6,851 bases of DNA from a bacterium. Lineage in GTDB: Bacteria > Bacteroidota > Ignavibacteria > Kapaibacteriales > UBA961. Positions 1-6,196 of this stretch are shown piece after piece. The notes beneath the pieces are model-generated. The model was not told the DNA's origin. It saw only the letters and a program-made list of their open reading frames with translations, and did no database searches. How positions within the stretch are numbered: the first letter of the stretch is position 1; each line of letters begins with the position of its first letter. A program made the position numbers and the translations under genes. The stretch covers positions 2,692 to 9,542 of the forward strand of contig JALHLL010000130.1 of the NCBI GenBank assembly GCA_022844575.1, in the 5' to 3' direction.

Positions 1-1079
1 GTATCCACAAACTTAGGGTCAGCTATAAGGATTGTAGGATCCATTGTAGCCGGTGCATTGGGTCCTTGCCATGAACTATTATCGGGATTATACCACAAAT
101 TAAATGTAAAGGTAAAAGTTTCCGGTGCTGTATTTGCCCCTATATTAATGGCAGGTTGAGGAGAATTATGCACAATAAGATTATCTGAAAAATCACTTTT
201 TCCGCACGGTTCAAAACCGTTTCCAACTGTTTCTTGAAGAATTCTTATAGCCCAACGACCGGGTTTGTAAATTGTATTACCCCTTACTTCACACAGGATT
301 GAACCGACGAAAGCAATCGGTGATGTTGAACCGACAAAAATGTTTGAATAAACACGAATTTGTGATGCTTCATACTTCACATCAATAGGACGGAAGAACT
401 GCAATCCTGTAGAACCGCCAATATTCAGTGCCCTCTCTCCGCCATTAACAAATTTATTTCTATAGATGGTTATATCGCTAGTCCCGCCTTTTGCCTGAAT
501 AGAATTAGAGCCCCCGTTTTCAAAAATATTCTCCTCAAAACCTCCCTTATGGCAACCTACCATATCAACAAGAGAGCCACCTGTTGCTCCGTTTCGGAAA
601 ATACATTTACGAATCTGAAAATTATCAACCCCCGACATTTTCAATTCATCGTTATTTCCCGTAGCGTTCATTCCCCGCCATTCGCAATTCTCAATCTTAA
701 TATTGTCAGCGGGAGTATCATAACTTCCACCATCATCAATATTAACACCATTGCCTGTTTGTTGTTCAAATATAAGTCCTGAAATATGCAGATACGCAGG
801 ATCCGTCAGATGAAAAGCTTGGGTATTACCGCGAAATATTACTGTCTCACCCATAGCCGCTCGAATGTGAATCCACGCATCGGCAGTACCTTTTAGGTTT
901 TCAACATAATCTCCACCTGAGTAAACACCTTCTCGAATGAGAATTGTATCTCCGGGTTTAGCCATTGCAGCGGCGGATTGTAAGCGGCTATATGTTTTTC
1001 CATTGCCTACCTCTAATGTTATAGAAAAAAGAGGATGTGAAGCTAAAAACAAATAAATGATACAGTACAGTTTTTTCAT
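1..1079 (-). CDS. Secreted right-handed parallel beta-helix protein (3' end outside window)
   Basis: The frame is open for 359 codons from an ATG at 1079 to the left edge, with no stop, so the C-terminus is missing. Residues 1-19 (MKKLYCIIYLFLASHPLFS) form a typical export signal. Next comes the classic start of a surface beta-helix: 'GKTYSRLQSAAAMAKPGDTI' at 27-46, then 'IREGVYSGG'. The body shows irregular rungs of about 20-25 residues, such as IKIENCEW (127-134), FQIRKCIF (154-161), FEENIF (181-186), ITIYRNKF (203-210), IRVYSNIF (241-248) and CEVRGNTI (263-270). The last residues, ADPKFVD, resemble the usual exit of such a domain. These folds occur in polysaccharide lyases and in surface or adhesin-like proteins; no catalytic residues can be assigned, so the substrate is unknown. 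A C-terminal sorting domain may lie beyond the edge. The start is supported by TAAGGGG eight bases upstream. It lies 192 bp after the DUF4350 gene and is probably transcribed separately. Confidence 0.88.
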   Translation of the reverse strand, partial: MKKLYCIIYLFLASHPLFSITLEVGNGKTYSRLQSAAAMAKPGDTILIREGVYSGGDYVENLKGTADAWIHIRAAMGETVIFRGNTQAFHLTDPAYLHISGLIFEQQTGNGVNIDDGGSYDTPADNIKIENCEWRGMNATGNNDELKMSGVDNFQIRKCIFRNGATGGSLVDMVGCHKGGFEENIFENGGSNSIQAKGGTSDITIYRNKFVNGGERALNIGGSTGLQFFRPIDVKYEASQIRVYSNIFVGSTSPIAFVGSILCEVRGNTIYKPGRWAIRILQETVGNGFEPCGKSDFSDNLIVHNSPQPAINIGANTAPETFTFTFNLWYNPDNSSWQGPNAPATMDPTILIADPKFVD

Positions 1080-1271
1080 GATAGGAACCCCTTACGAAGC
1101 ATGATAGTATGTGACGAAATCAAAATACTTAAATGAACCGCTTAAATTAGTTGATTTTTTTTTTCGCGAGGAATCACAGTATTAAAGCAATCATTACAAC
1201 ATACGGAACATTTTGAAAACATACTCTATAACAATTTTAGATATATGAAGTTATCCGAATTAGAAAGAAAC
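1080..1271. other. Intergenic leader between DUF4350 and beta-helix genes
   Basis: This 192-bp AT-rich gap separates the stop of the DUF4350 gene from the start of the beta-helix gene. It holds a run of ten T (plus strand, 1155-1164; A in the transcript of the downstream gene) flanked by TCGCGA. I looked for -35/-10 pairs and for the Bacteroidetes TTTG/TAnnTTTG promoter type on the minus strand and found no convincing match with correct spacing. I also found no strong hairpin followed by a T run that would end the upstream operon on the minus strand. Its length suggests that a promoter lies here, but I cannot place it. Confidence 0.5.
1088..1094 (-). promoter_or_regulatory. Ribosome binding site of the beta-helix gene
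   Basis: On the minus strand the sequence reads TAAGGGG, followed by eight bases and then the ATG at 1079. It matches the anti-Shine-Dalgarno complement TAAGGAGG with one G:U wobble position and fixes the start of the beta-helix gene. Confidence 0.6.
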
Positions 1272-2498
1272 TTAATGTTGCATTGTGGCTGCTGCATTAC
1301 AATGATGATAGAAATCGTCAATAGCAGTACAAATCGAAACCATTGATTCTTCACTAATTGATGATGATTGACGAATAGCGGATATGTGAGCAAATAACCG
1401 CTCTATTTTAACAAAATCATGCCCACTCTTTTCATGCAGTTCAGCCAGAAAATCTTTATCAAGTATATTAGTCTTAATGTAAAATCTCGAACGTAGGAAT
1501 TCAAGAAAATGCGTAATTTTTTTATCTGCCAGGTTTTTATGATTTCCCCTTTCAAAGTATAATGTTCCAACAGTATGAGCAAATTCCAATGTTGTATTGG
1601 TTATTGGTGCGACGATAGGAATTATCCTTTGTTTTCTTTTTCCAAACCAAAACAGATATATACATACGCCTATAATACCTATCCATAAGGCATAAAGTAA
1701 CGGCTCTTGAGATAACAAATATCTGAAAGGAGATTGTGGTTCTCTCTTTCCTATTGCATAAAAATCATCCCAAATTATATCACCGTAAATCGGAGGTATA
1801 TATGCTAAAACTCTTTCAAAATACCCCCTGTTTTTATGACTCATAATCGTATAATTAGTAAAAGCTACCGGATTACTACAAATAATCATAGAGCCATTCC
1901 CAATATTATACTTTAGTATAGTGGGTCTATTGTCATCGTCCACGGCAATAACATGTGCATTAGCTGTATCAATTTTATCGAAGCCCCGTACGACAATTCC
2001 TTTTCGGAAATAATAATCAGAGTTATGCTTAAGGTGACGATTAACAAAACGTTCTTTACCTTGAGTTGAGTCATTGCCCTCCCATATATACGTTTCCTCA
2101 AACCCTAAGGTATCGGTAAAATCACCGGAAAAGTAAGTTGCTGCTATAAGGGCAGTATTACCACGACTCACAAAAGACAAGATATGATCTGTATCAAATG
2201 AATCCGGTATAAAAGAATTACTGACTGCAATATAGAGATTACCGCTTTGATTTTTGTAACCACCAACTTCCAAGTACGGTTGCAAACTTTCATATGGAGG
2301 TTCATTATTGTTTAGGCAGACTGTGCCCGGATATAATTTTTCCAACATGTCACGAAAGATAAATGTTCCATATGGTATTTTATCGTATCGGGAGTATGTT
2401 TGACTCCAATTAATTGGCTTAGGACGATTATACTCTACAGCTGTAACAATAATAATAAGTACAACAAGAACGGATACGGCTATTACTATAGTTTTCAT
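1272..2498 (-). CDS. DUF4350 domain membrane-anchored protein
   Basis: 408 residues. An N-terminal helix (about 3-21) is followed by the family's signature opening, 'YSRYDKIPYGTFIFRDML' (35-52). A soluble extracytoplasmic domain follows to about 265; its pattern of short hydrophobic strands (LYIAVSNSF, ALIAATYF, GSMIICSNP) fits the GATase/ThuA-like fold assigned to DUF4350. A second helix (about 267-284) leads to a basic stretch (GKRKQR) and a cytoplasmic helical tail. The tail contains 'GTLYFERGNHKNLADKK' (311-327) and 'FLEFLRSRFY' (331-340), typical of the Bacteroidota members. The start overlaps the DUF4129 stop as ATGA, with GGAG eight bases upstream, so the two are translationally coupled. 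Known relatives sit next to DUF4129, MoxR ATPase and DUF58 genes; the biochemical role is not established. The next gene downstream here is the unrelated beta-helix gene, so this looks like the last gene of the operon. Confidence 0.87.
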   Translation of the reverse strand: MKTIVIAVSVLVVLIIIVTAVEYNRPKPINWSQTYSRYDKIPYGTFIFRDMLEKLYPGTVCLNNNEPPYESLQPYLEVGGYKNQSGNLYIAVSNSFIPDSFDTDHILSFVSRGNTALIAATYFSGDFTDTLGFEETYIWEGNDSTQGKERFVNRHLKHNSDYYFRKGIVVRGFDKIDTANAHVIAVDDDNRPTILKYNIGNGSMIICSNPVAFTNYTIMSHKNRGYFERVLAYIPPIYGDIIWDDFYAIGKREPQSPFRYLLSQEPLLYALWIGIIGVCIYLFWFGKRKQRIIPIVAPITNTTLEFAHTVGTLYFERGNHKNLADKKITHFLEFLRSRFYIKTNILDKDFLAELHEKSGHDFVKIERLFAHISAIRQSSSISEESMVSICTAIDDFYHHCNAAATMQH

Positions 2499-3193
2499 AC
2501 ACCCTTCTCCACAATTCTGTTACACTGTTCAATCTGATTGACAACGGATGTATATCCTTCCTTATCTATTACGATTTCTCCATACCATACATATTCAAAG
2601 ATTCTGTTTATTTTTAGAAATGAAGCATATGCCGGCTTATTAGATAATTCTCTTAAATACTCACGGTTAGTTTTTTCAGGTTTCCAGATGATTATACCTT
2701 TTAAGGTAAGGTTCTTTAATAATTGCAGATATTGTAATCGAACTGCATATCTATACTCCTTACTCTCAAGAGCTCTTGCGATTAAAGTAGGAAAATCAAG
2801 TTCATGAATATTCTCCTTTTCTTCCTCGAATGAAAGAATGTGGGCATTTCTACCCGCTATTACACCAAAAAATCCTGTTTTCATAAAGGATACAATAATA
2901 GCTATGATTGCAGAAGCGGCAAGAATATATAGAAGCCAATCCCCTACACTGCTTAAGCCCAAGTTCTCGAGGAATTCGGCAACTTTTTGGCGTAAGTAAT
3001 ACCATAAAGAATTATCGGGTTTAATAATCTTCGGTTCGGTTTCATAACTAAACGTATCATCATTCGTATATTTTCCTATAACATCACTCGGAATCGTGCG
3101 AGCTTGTATGTACGATGAATCATATATAATCTCATTTGCCGATAACTTCACAAAGCATATTAATAGAAGAACAATAATCCTGCATAAAAACAT
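2495..3193 (-). CDS. DUF4129 domain protein
   Basis: 232 residues. A signal-like hydrophobic N-terminus (about 3-19, ending KLSANE) precedes a short extracytoplasmic region with a proline-rich stretch. A single membrane helix lies at about 86-104. The cytoplasmic DUF4129 domain occupies roughly 130-230. Its hallmarks are visible: 'YRYAVRLQYLQLLKNL' (147-162), then 'IIWKPEKTNREYLRELS' (168-184), and finally 'FEYVWYGE' (199-206). This arrangement, with one exported segment, one helix and the C-terminal DUF4129 domain, is the normal one for the family. Start choice is supported by a strong GGAGGA upstream. The 3' end overlaps the DUF4350 gene by four bases. DUF4129 proteins accompany DUF4350, SpoIIM-like, MoxR and DUF58 proteins and are presumed to belong to an envelope complex; no enzymatic activity is known to me. 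Confidence 0.88.
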   Translation of the reverse strand: MFLCRIIVLLLICFVKLSANEIIYDSSYIQARTIPSDVIGKYTNDDTFSYETEPKIIKPDNSLWYYLRQKVAEFLENLGLSSVGDWLLYILAASAIIAIIVSFMKTGFFGVIAGRNAHILSFEEEKENIHELDFPTLIARALESKEYRYAVRLQYLQLLKNLTLKGIIIWKPEKTNREYLRELSNKPAYASFLKINRIFEYVWYGEIVIDKEGYTSVVNQIEQCNRIVEKGV

Positions 3194-3202
3194 TAAAAAA
3201 AA

Positions 3203-3208
3203 TCCTCC
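3203..3208 (-). promoter_or_regulatory. Ribosome binding site of the DUF4129 gene
   Basis: GGAGGA on the minus strand, separated from the ATG at 3193 by eight T and one A. It is the strongest Shine-Dalgarno sequence in the window and fixes the DUF4129 start. The homopolymeric spacer is unusual and is discussed as a finding. Confidence 0.75.
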
Positions 3209-3231
3209 GACAAATTATTGACCACAGCATT

Positions 3232-3300
3232 TCATATCCTATCAATCTGTACTAACTTATCTTTAACATCATTTATCTCTACAAGGGAGAAATAACGAAA
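3232..3300 (-). pseudogene. Out-of-frame conserved C-terminal tail of paralogue C
   Basis: Read in the +1 frame relative to the 277-residue ORF, this stretch encodes FRYFSLVEINDV followed by KDKLVQIDRI, then TGA. It matches the C-terminus of paralogue B (FRYFSLAEQKDG...QIDRI) and the FRYFSL of A. It directly follows a TATATA tract at 3301-3306 (minus strand GTATATATTT). One additional TA unit would give GTA TAT ATA TTT CGT and rejoin the frames into a 290-residue protein lacking only the EETY-ending extension of A and B. The tail therefore appears to have been recently detached by a two-base loss, or else the loss is a sequencing or assembly error. Confidence 0.8.
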
Positions 3301-4102
3301 TATATACAATATGAGTTACTGATGATAATATAAGATTACCCAAAATAGCAATTAGCGACGAAAAGATTAAAAGCATTGTCATTAAAACATTATATCCTAT
3401 ACGTTGAGCTTGTTCTGCACTGTAGCTCAATTTGACTGTAAAAGTAAGAAAAAATGGTATAAAGAAAATCGTTGCTAAGATACTTATACCAATACCAATA
3501 ACGAGATACAGTCCAAACGTCTTCCACCAGCTTCCCTTCATAAGTTTAAAACAACGATGTATCGCCTCGCCAAACGATAAATTTTCATTTGCTTTTACCG
3601 CATACACTGTCGAAGATACGATCATAAGATAAATGGCGGGAAAATAGTAAAGACCTCCTCCGATTACGGTTATCAACAAAACGACTATCATCATAAGAAT
3701 GTAATTCGGAGCTTTTTTAAGACATACCGTAAGCAAATCAGATAGGACAAAACCGTCCTTTCCATTTCTATGTGTATAAACACAGTATTCAGTTATAAAA
3801 ATTATTTGACCAAACGTTGCAATAATGAAAGCGAATCCCAAACCTACAAGAACAGGTACACTACTCCAGATGTAACTTTCAATTTGATGCGGTTTTGAAT
3901 TTTCATATAGAACTAAGGTAAAATAATCCGTTAATGTAAAGACTGAAAAAAGTCCAACAAAGGTTGATATCGGAGCAATTATAACTGTAAGAATTCTTAT
4001 CAAATTCTTACAGTTGCTTCTAATAAAATCTACACTAGAAGTAATTGTTTGCTTGATATCCATTACATAGATGAATGACGACTTTGTTGATACTTCATTC
4101 AT
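3269..4102 (-). CDS. Paralogous membrane protein C, frameshifted at its C-terminus
   Basis: 277 residues in the open frame, third of three tandem paralogues (A at 6196, B at 5279). It aligns with B throughout: 'SVDFIRSN' (23-30) against B 'TIDFVRSN', 'ITEYCVYTHRNGKDGF' (103-118), 'YAVKANENLSFGEAIHRCFK' (167-186) and 'GSWWKTFG' (190-197). About six membrane helices are predicted by eye (near 34-56, 80-104, 133-163, 196-222 and 238-262, some of these probably double). Alignment with A and B supports the ATG at 4102, although no good ribosome site precedes it. The N-terminal 'SPFPYxRDF' seen in A and B has decayed to 'SSFIYVMDI'. After residue 267 the frame turns to SLFLPCRDK and stops, whereas A and B continue with FRYFSL; that tail is present in another frame immediately downstream. 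Role unknown; it is perhaps an integral part of the envelope complex encoded by this operon. It may be a pseudogene in progress. Confidence 0.8.
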   Translation of the reverse strand: MNEVSTKSSFIYVMDIKQTITSSVDFIRSNCKNLIRILTVIIAPISTFVGLFSVFTLTDYFTLVLYENSKPHQIESYIWSSVPVLVGLGFAFIIATFGQIIFITEYCVYTHRNGKDGFVLSDLLTVCLKKAPNYILMMIVVLLITVIGGGLYYFPAIYLMIVSSTVYAVKANENLSFGEAIHRCFKLMKGSWWKTFGLYLVIGIGISILATIFFIPFFLTFTVKLSYSAEQAQRIGYNVLMTMLLIFSSLIAILGNLILSSVTHIVYISLFLPCRDK

Positions 4103-4112
4103 AATTACTCAT

Positions 4113-4358
4113 TCAAAGATTGATAAAAAAGTACAGCGGCAAGCAATACAAGATCATTATAGTAATTGTGACGCGCCTCATACACCTATCAAAATCCTTT
4201 GTAATTTCCAAGTTCAAGAGTTTCTTGAACCTATTCTCATTCTTGAACAAGAATCTCTGCGCACAAAACAAACTCAATATCCCTGTTAATATCTCAAAAG
4301 CGAATATAAAACGGCTTATTGAGTAACACTCTCGTAAAGACCTCAACTTGTTTTCCAT
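4113..4358 (-). CDS. Small two-helix membrane protein, family not recognised
   Basis: 81 residues with two hydrophobic segments (about 15-34 and 64-80) separated by a charged, lysine/arginine-rich link (KNENRFKK...TKDFDRCMRR). It holds four cysteines. It fits neatly between paralogues B and C: its ATG is nine bases after B's TAA, and C's ATG is ten bases after its TGA. An in-frame TAA six bases before the ATG rules out an earlier start. There is no close Shine-Dalgarno; GGAGG lies 20 bases upstream inside B, so reinitiation after B is the likely mode of translation. The helix-charged link-helix shape loosely recalls small DUF5362-type membrane proteins, but I cannot assign it. Lysine is AAG in 4 of 5 cases, whereas B uses AAA for all 8; C is mixed. 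It does not align with A, B or C. Moderate confidence that it is translated. Confidence 0.55.
   Translation of the reverse strand: MENKLRSLRECYSISRFIFAFEILTGILSLFCAQRFLFKNENRFKKLLNLEITKDFDRCMRRVTITIMILYCLPLYFFINL
4212..4254. repeat. Pair of short inverted repeats sharing TTCTTGAAC
   Basis: Two adjacent perfect palindromes: GTTCAAGA-GTT-TCTTGAAC (4212-4230, 8-bp arms) and ATTCTTG-AA-CAAGAAT (4239-4254, 7-bp arms). TTCTTGAAC occurs at 4222-4230 and 4240-4248. They lie inside the small membrane protein gene, in the codons for its basic link (FLFKN, RFKKLLN), so part of the repetition may come from Phe-Lys/Leu-Asn codons. Confidence 0.6.
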
Positions 4359-4367
4359 ATTTTCTTA

Positions 4368-5279
4368 TTAATAAGTTTCCTCCGGCAAATTACTATCACT
4401 AGTAGTTCCAATTCTATCTATCTGCGAAAACATTGAACTACCATCTTTTTGTTCTGCAAGTGAAAAGTACCTGAATGTAGATGCTATATGCGATACTCCG
4501 CCCAAAATATAATTTGCTACTAGAGCAACGATCGTAAAAAATACAGTAAGAATACTTACATATGCCGGAACTTCACCAGCACCTTGTAATTGCTCCACAG
4601 AAAAATAAGTACGCACAATCATTAATATGTACATCGGAAGAATGAAGATACCTCCTATAACACTTAAAGCAATTTGCACTACTAATTGCAAACCGAAAGT
4701 ACTCCACCAATTCCCTTTAATTATCCTGAAGCATCGAGAAATGCTGTCACCTAGCGAAAGCCCTTCATTAGCTTTTACGGCATAAATTGAAGAGAATACA
4801 ACCTGTAGATAAATTGTCGGTAAATAACAGAGGATGGCACCGATTCCTGACATGATAGAAACAACAATCATATACAATAAATATGATGGAATTTTGCGAA
4901 TACACAGAAGACAAAACGATTTTAGTTCAAAACTATCTTTACCGCTTTTGTGTACAAGAATACAATATTCGGTTGTTGTAATGACAAGCATTAACGTTGC
5001 TATAAGTGCTGTTAAAGCTAAACCAATAAAGGTTGGAAGCATTGAGATAAGAAAATTTCCAGCATCTACATTAGCAGGTCGTTCCAGAGCAAGAGCAAAA
5101 TAGTCAGCAAATGTATAAGAAGCAAATAAACCCGTTAGAGTTGCAATGGGTGCTACCAAAATAAGTAATGGGGTTATAAGCTGTTTACCATTACTGCGTA
5201 CAAAATCTATAGTTGCACTTATTGTTTGACCAAAGTCCCTAATATAAGGGAAGGGCGAGTTTGTTTGTGTTTCAGTCAT
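4368..5279 (-). CDS. Paralogous membrane protein B
   Basis: 303 residues, complete, and the best reference copy of the tandem family. The N-terminus carries 'SPFPYIRDFGQTISATIDF' (8-26), a cytoplasmic amphipathic entry also seen in A. Hydrophobic segments lie at about 35-60, 78-103, 132-165, 196-222 and 240-262, consistent with six or so membrane helices. Conserved polar landmarks are 'TTEYCILVHKSGKDSF' (102-117), 'YAVKANEGLSLGDSISRCFR' (166-185), 'GNWWSTFG' (189-196) and 'FRYFSL' (269-274); the tail ends QIDRIG...EETY. The pattern (helix, YC..H..GK loop, helix pair, WW.TFG) loosely resembles the membrane part of GlpQ-like glycerophosphodiesterase membrane domains, but no catalytic domain is present and I do not assign that function. 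GAGGA four bases before the ATG supports the start; the gap to A is 26 bp. Role inferred only from company: a membrane component of the SpoIIM/DUF4129/DUF4350 operon. Confidence 0.85.
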   Translation of the reverse strand: MTETQTNSPFPYIRDFGQTISATIDFVRSNGKQLITPLLILVAPIATLTGLFASYTFADYFALALERPANVDAGNFLISMLPTFIGLALTALIATLMLVITTTEYCILVHKSGKDSFELKSFCLLCIRKIPSYLLYMIVVSIMSGIGAILCYLPTIYLQVVFSSIYAVKANEGLSLGDSISRCFRIIKGNWWSTFGLQLVVQIALSVIGGIFILPMYILMIVRTYFSVEQLQGAGEVPAYVSILTVFFTIVALVANYILGGVSHIASTFRYFSLAEQKDGSSMFSQIDRIGTTSDSNLPEETY

Positions 5280-5283
5280 ACAA

Positions 5284-5288
5284 TCCTC
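5284..5288 (-). promoter_or_regulatory. Ribosome binding site of paralogue B
   Basis: GAGGA on the minus strand, four bases before the ATG at 5279. It supports the B start and shows that B, unlike A, does not depend on overlap coupling. Confidence 0.55.
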
Positions 5289-5305
5289 AGTTATTATGAA
5301 TCAGT

Positions 5306-6196
5306 TTAATATGTTTCTTCATTTTCTTGTTTTAATTCAGTACCTAATGAATTTATTTCCTTATGTAAGCCCATGCCGTTTTGAGCCAAATGGAGCGAAA
5401 AATATCTGAAAACGGATGCTATAAAAACTACTGAAGCAGAAAGATTTGCGACTATGGAAGAAAGTATATAAAAGGGTAAATACATAATCTTATCAGAACT
5501 TGTAGATTCTGTATCTGCTATTTCGTAATTATCAGGATTATCCAAAAGTTTTAACACTTCGGTTATAATTTCGGGTAAAAAGAATATATTGGATAATATC
5601 GCTCCCACTATTGTAAGTATAATAATTATGCCGAAAGTGCTCCACCAATAGCCACGCACCAATGAAAACGAATTTCCTATAGACCCGATACTATTCGTTG
5701 GTTCGAATACAGCTATCGCAAAAACCAAATGAAGTGGTACAAATACATAAAAGAAAGGCACAATACAAAAGAGCATCGCAATAGCAGATACTATGAAAGA
5801 TAAGATTGATATTACTATAAACTTAGGTATCAGTGAAATCGAATCTTTTATTTGTTCTGCTATCGAATCGGGTGCTTTCCCGCCTATATGAATTGAGAAA
5901 CAATACTGGGTGGTCAATGATGCGTTAGCTATATACGTAAGAAAATACAAGAGAATATACGCAATAAACAGTAACATCTTTGTATCATCCATTACAATAC
6001 CCTTCATCAGTCCGTCTATCGCATCTTGTAAATAAAATGACAAGATACCCTCCAATGCGGCAAGAGGAATTATGACTGTAAGTAGAATCCTAAAAAGCAT
6101 TTTAAATTGCTCTCTTACAAAATCGAAAACAGCTGTAAATGTGTCGCTGAAATCCCTGTAATAAGGGAATGGGGATTGTTCGGAACCTTGTATCAT
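5306..6196 (-). CDS. Paralogous membrane protein A
   Basis: 296 residues, complete, the most divergent of the three tandem paralogues. It shares 'SPFPYYRDFSDTFTAVFDFV' (8-27), 'TTQYCFSIHIGGK' (95-107), 'RGYWWSTFG' (181-189), 'VFRYFSL' (262-268) and a tail ending 'NEETY' like B's 'PEETY'. The loop that reads VKANE in B and C is FEPTNS here, and a 20-residue acidic loop (about 219-235, DNPDNYEIADTESTSSD) before the last helix is specific to A. Hydrophobic segments lie at about 35-56, 74-96, 124-165, 188-208 and 238-262. Its ATG overlaps the SpoIIM stop (ATGA, 4 bp) with no separate ribosome site, indicating translational coupling to SpoIIM. Related multi-pass proteins commonly accompany SpoIIM-like and DUF4129 genes in Bacteroidota; their function is unknown to me. 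Confidence 0.84.
   Translation of the reverse strand: MIQGSEQSPFPYYRDFSDTFTAVFDFVREQFKMLFRILLTVIIPLAALEGILSFYLQDAIDGLMKGIVMDDTKMLLFIAYILLYFLTYIANASLTTQYCFSIHIGGKAPDSIAEQIKDSISLIPKFIVISILSFIVSAIAMLFCIVPFFYVFVPLHLVFAIAVFEPTNSIGSIGNSFSLVRGYWWSTFGIIIILTIVGAILSNIFFLPEIITEVLKLLDNPDNYEIADTESTSSDKIMYLPFYILSSIVANLSASVVFIASVFRYFSLHLAQNGMGLHKEINSLGTELKQENEETY

Noticed and set aside
549..782. Plus-strand 77-residue ORF
   Set aside because: It lies antisense inside the beta-helix gene, has low-complexity Ile/Asn/Thr composition and no ribosome site; the minus-strand frame is clearly coding.
1155..1170. T10 run next to CGCGAG as a terminator
   Set aside because: The T run is on the plus strand, while all genes are on the minus strand, and no stem precedes it.
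1100..1260. Promoter for the beta-helix gene
   Set aside because: Candidate hexamers such as TTGTTA, TTGATT and TACTAT do not pair at proper spacing, and the Bacteroidetes-type motif is not matched; the site was left unplaced.
1913..2101. Minus-strand 62-residue ORF within the DUF4350 gene
   Set aside because: Out-of-frame shadow of a well-recognised domain; no independent support.
4071..4326. Plus-strand ORFs opposite the small membrane protein and the start of C
   Set aside because: They are antisense to a tightly packed operon, have no ribosome site and no recognisable family; the minus-strand 81-residue ORF fits the gene spacing better.
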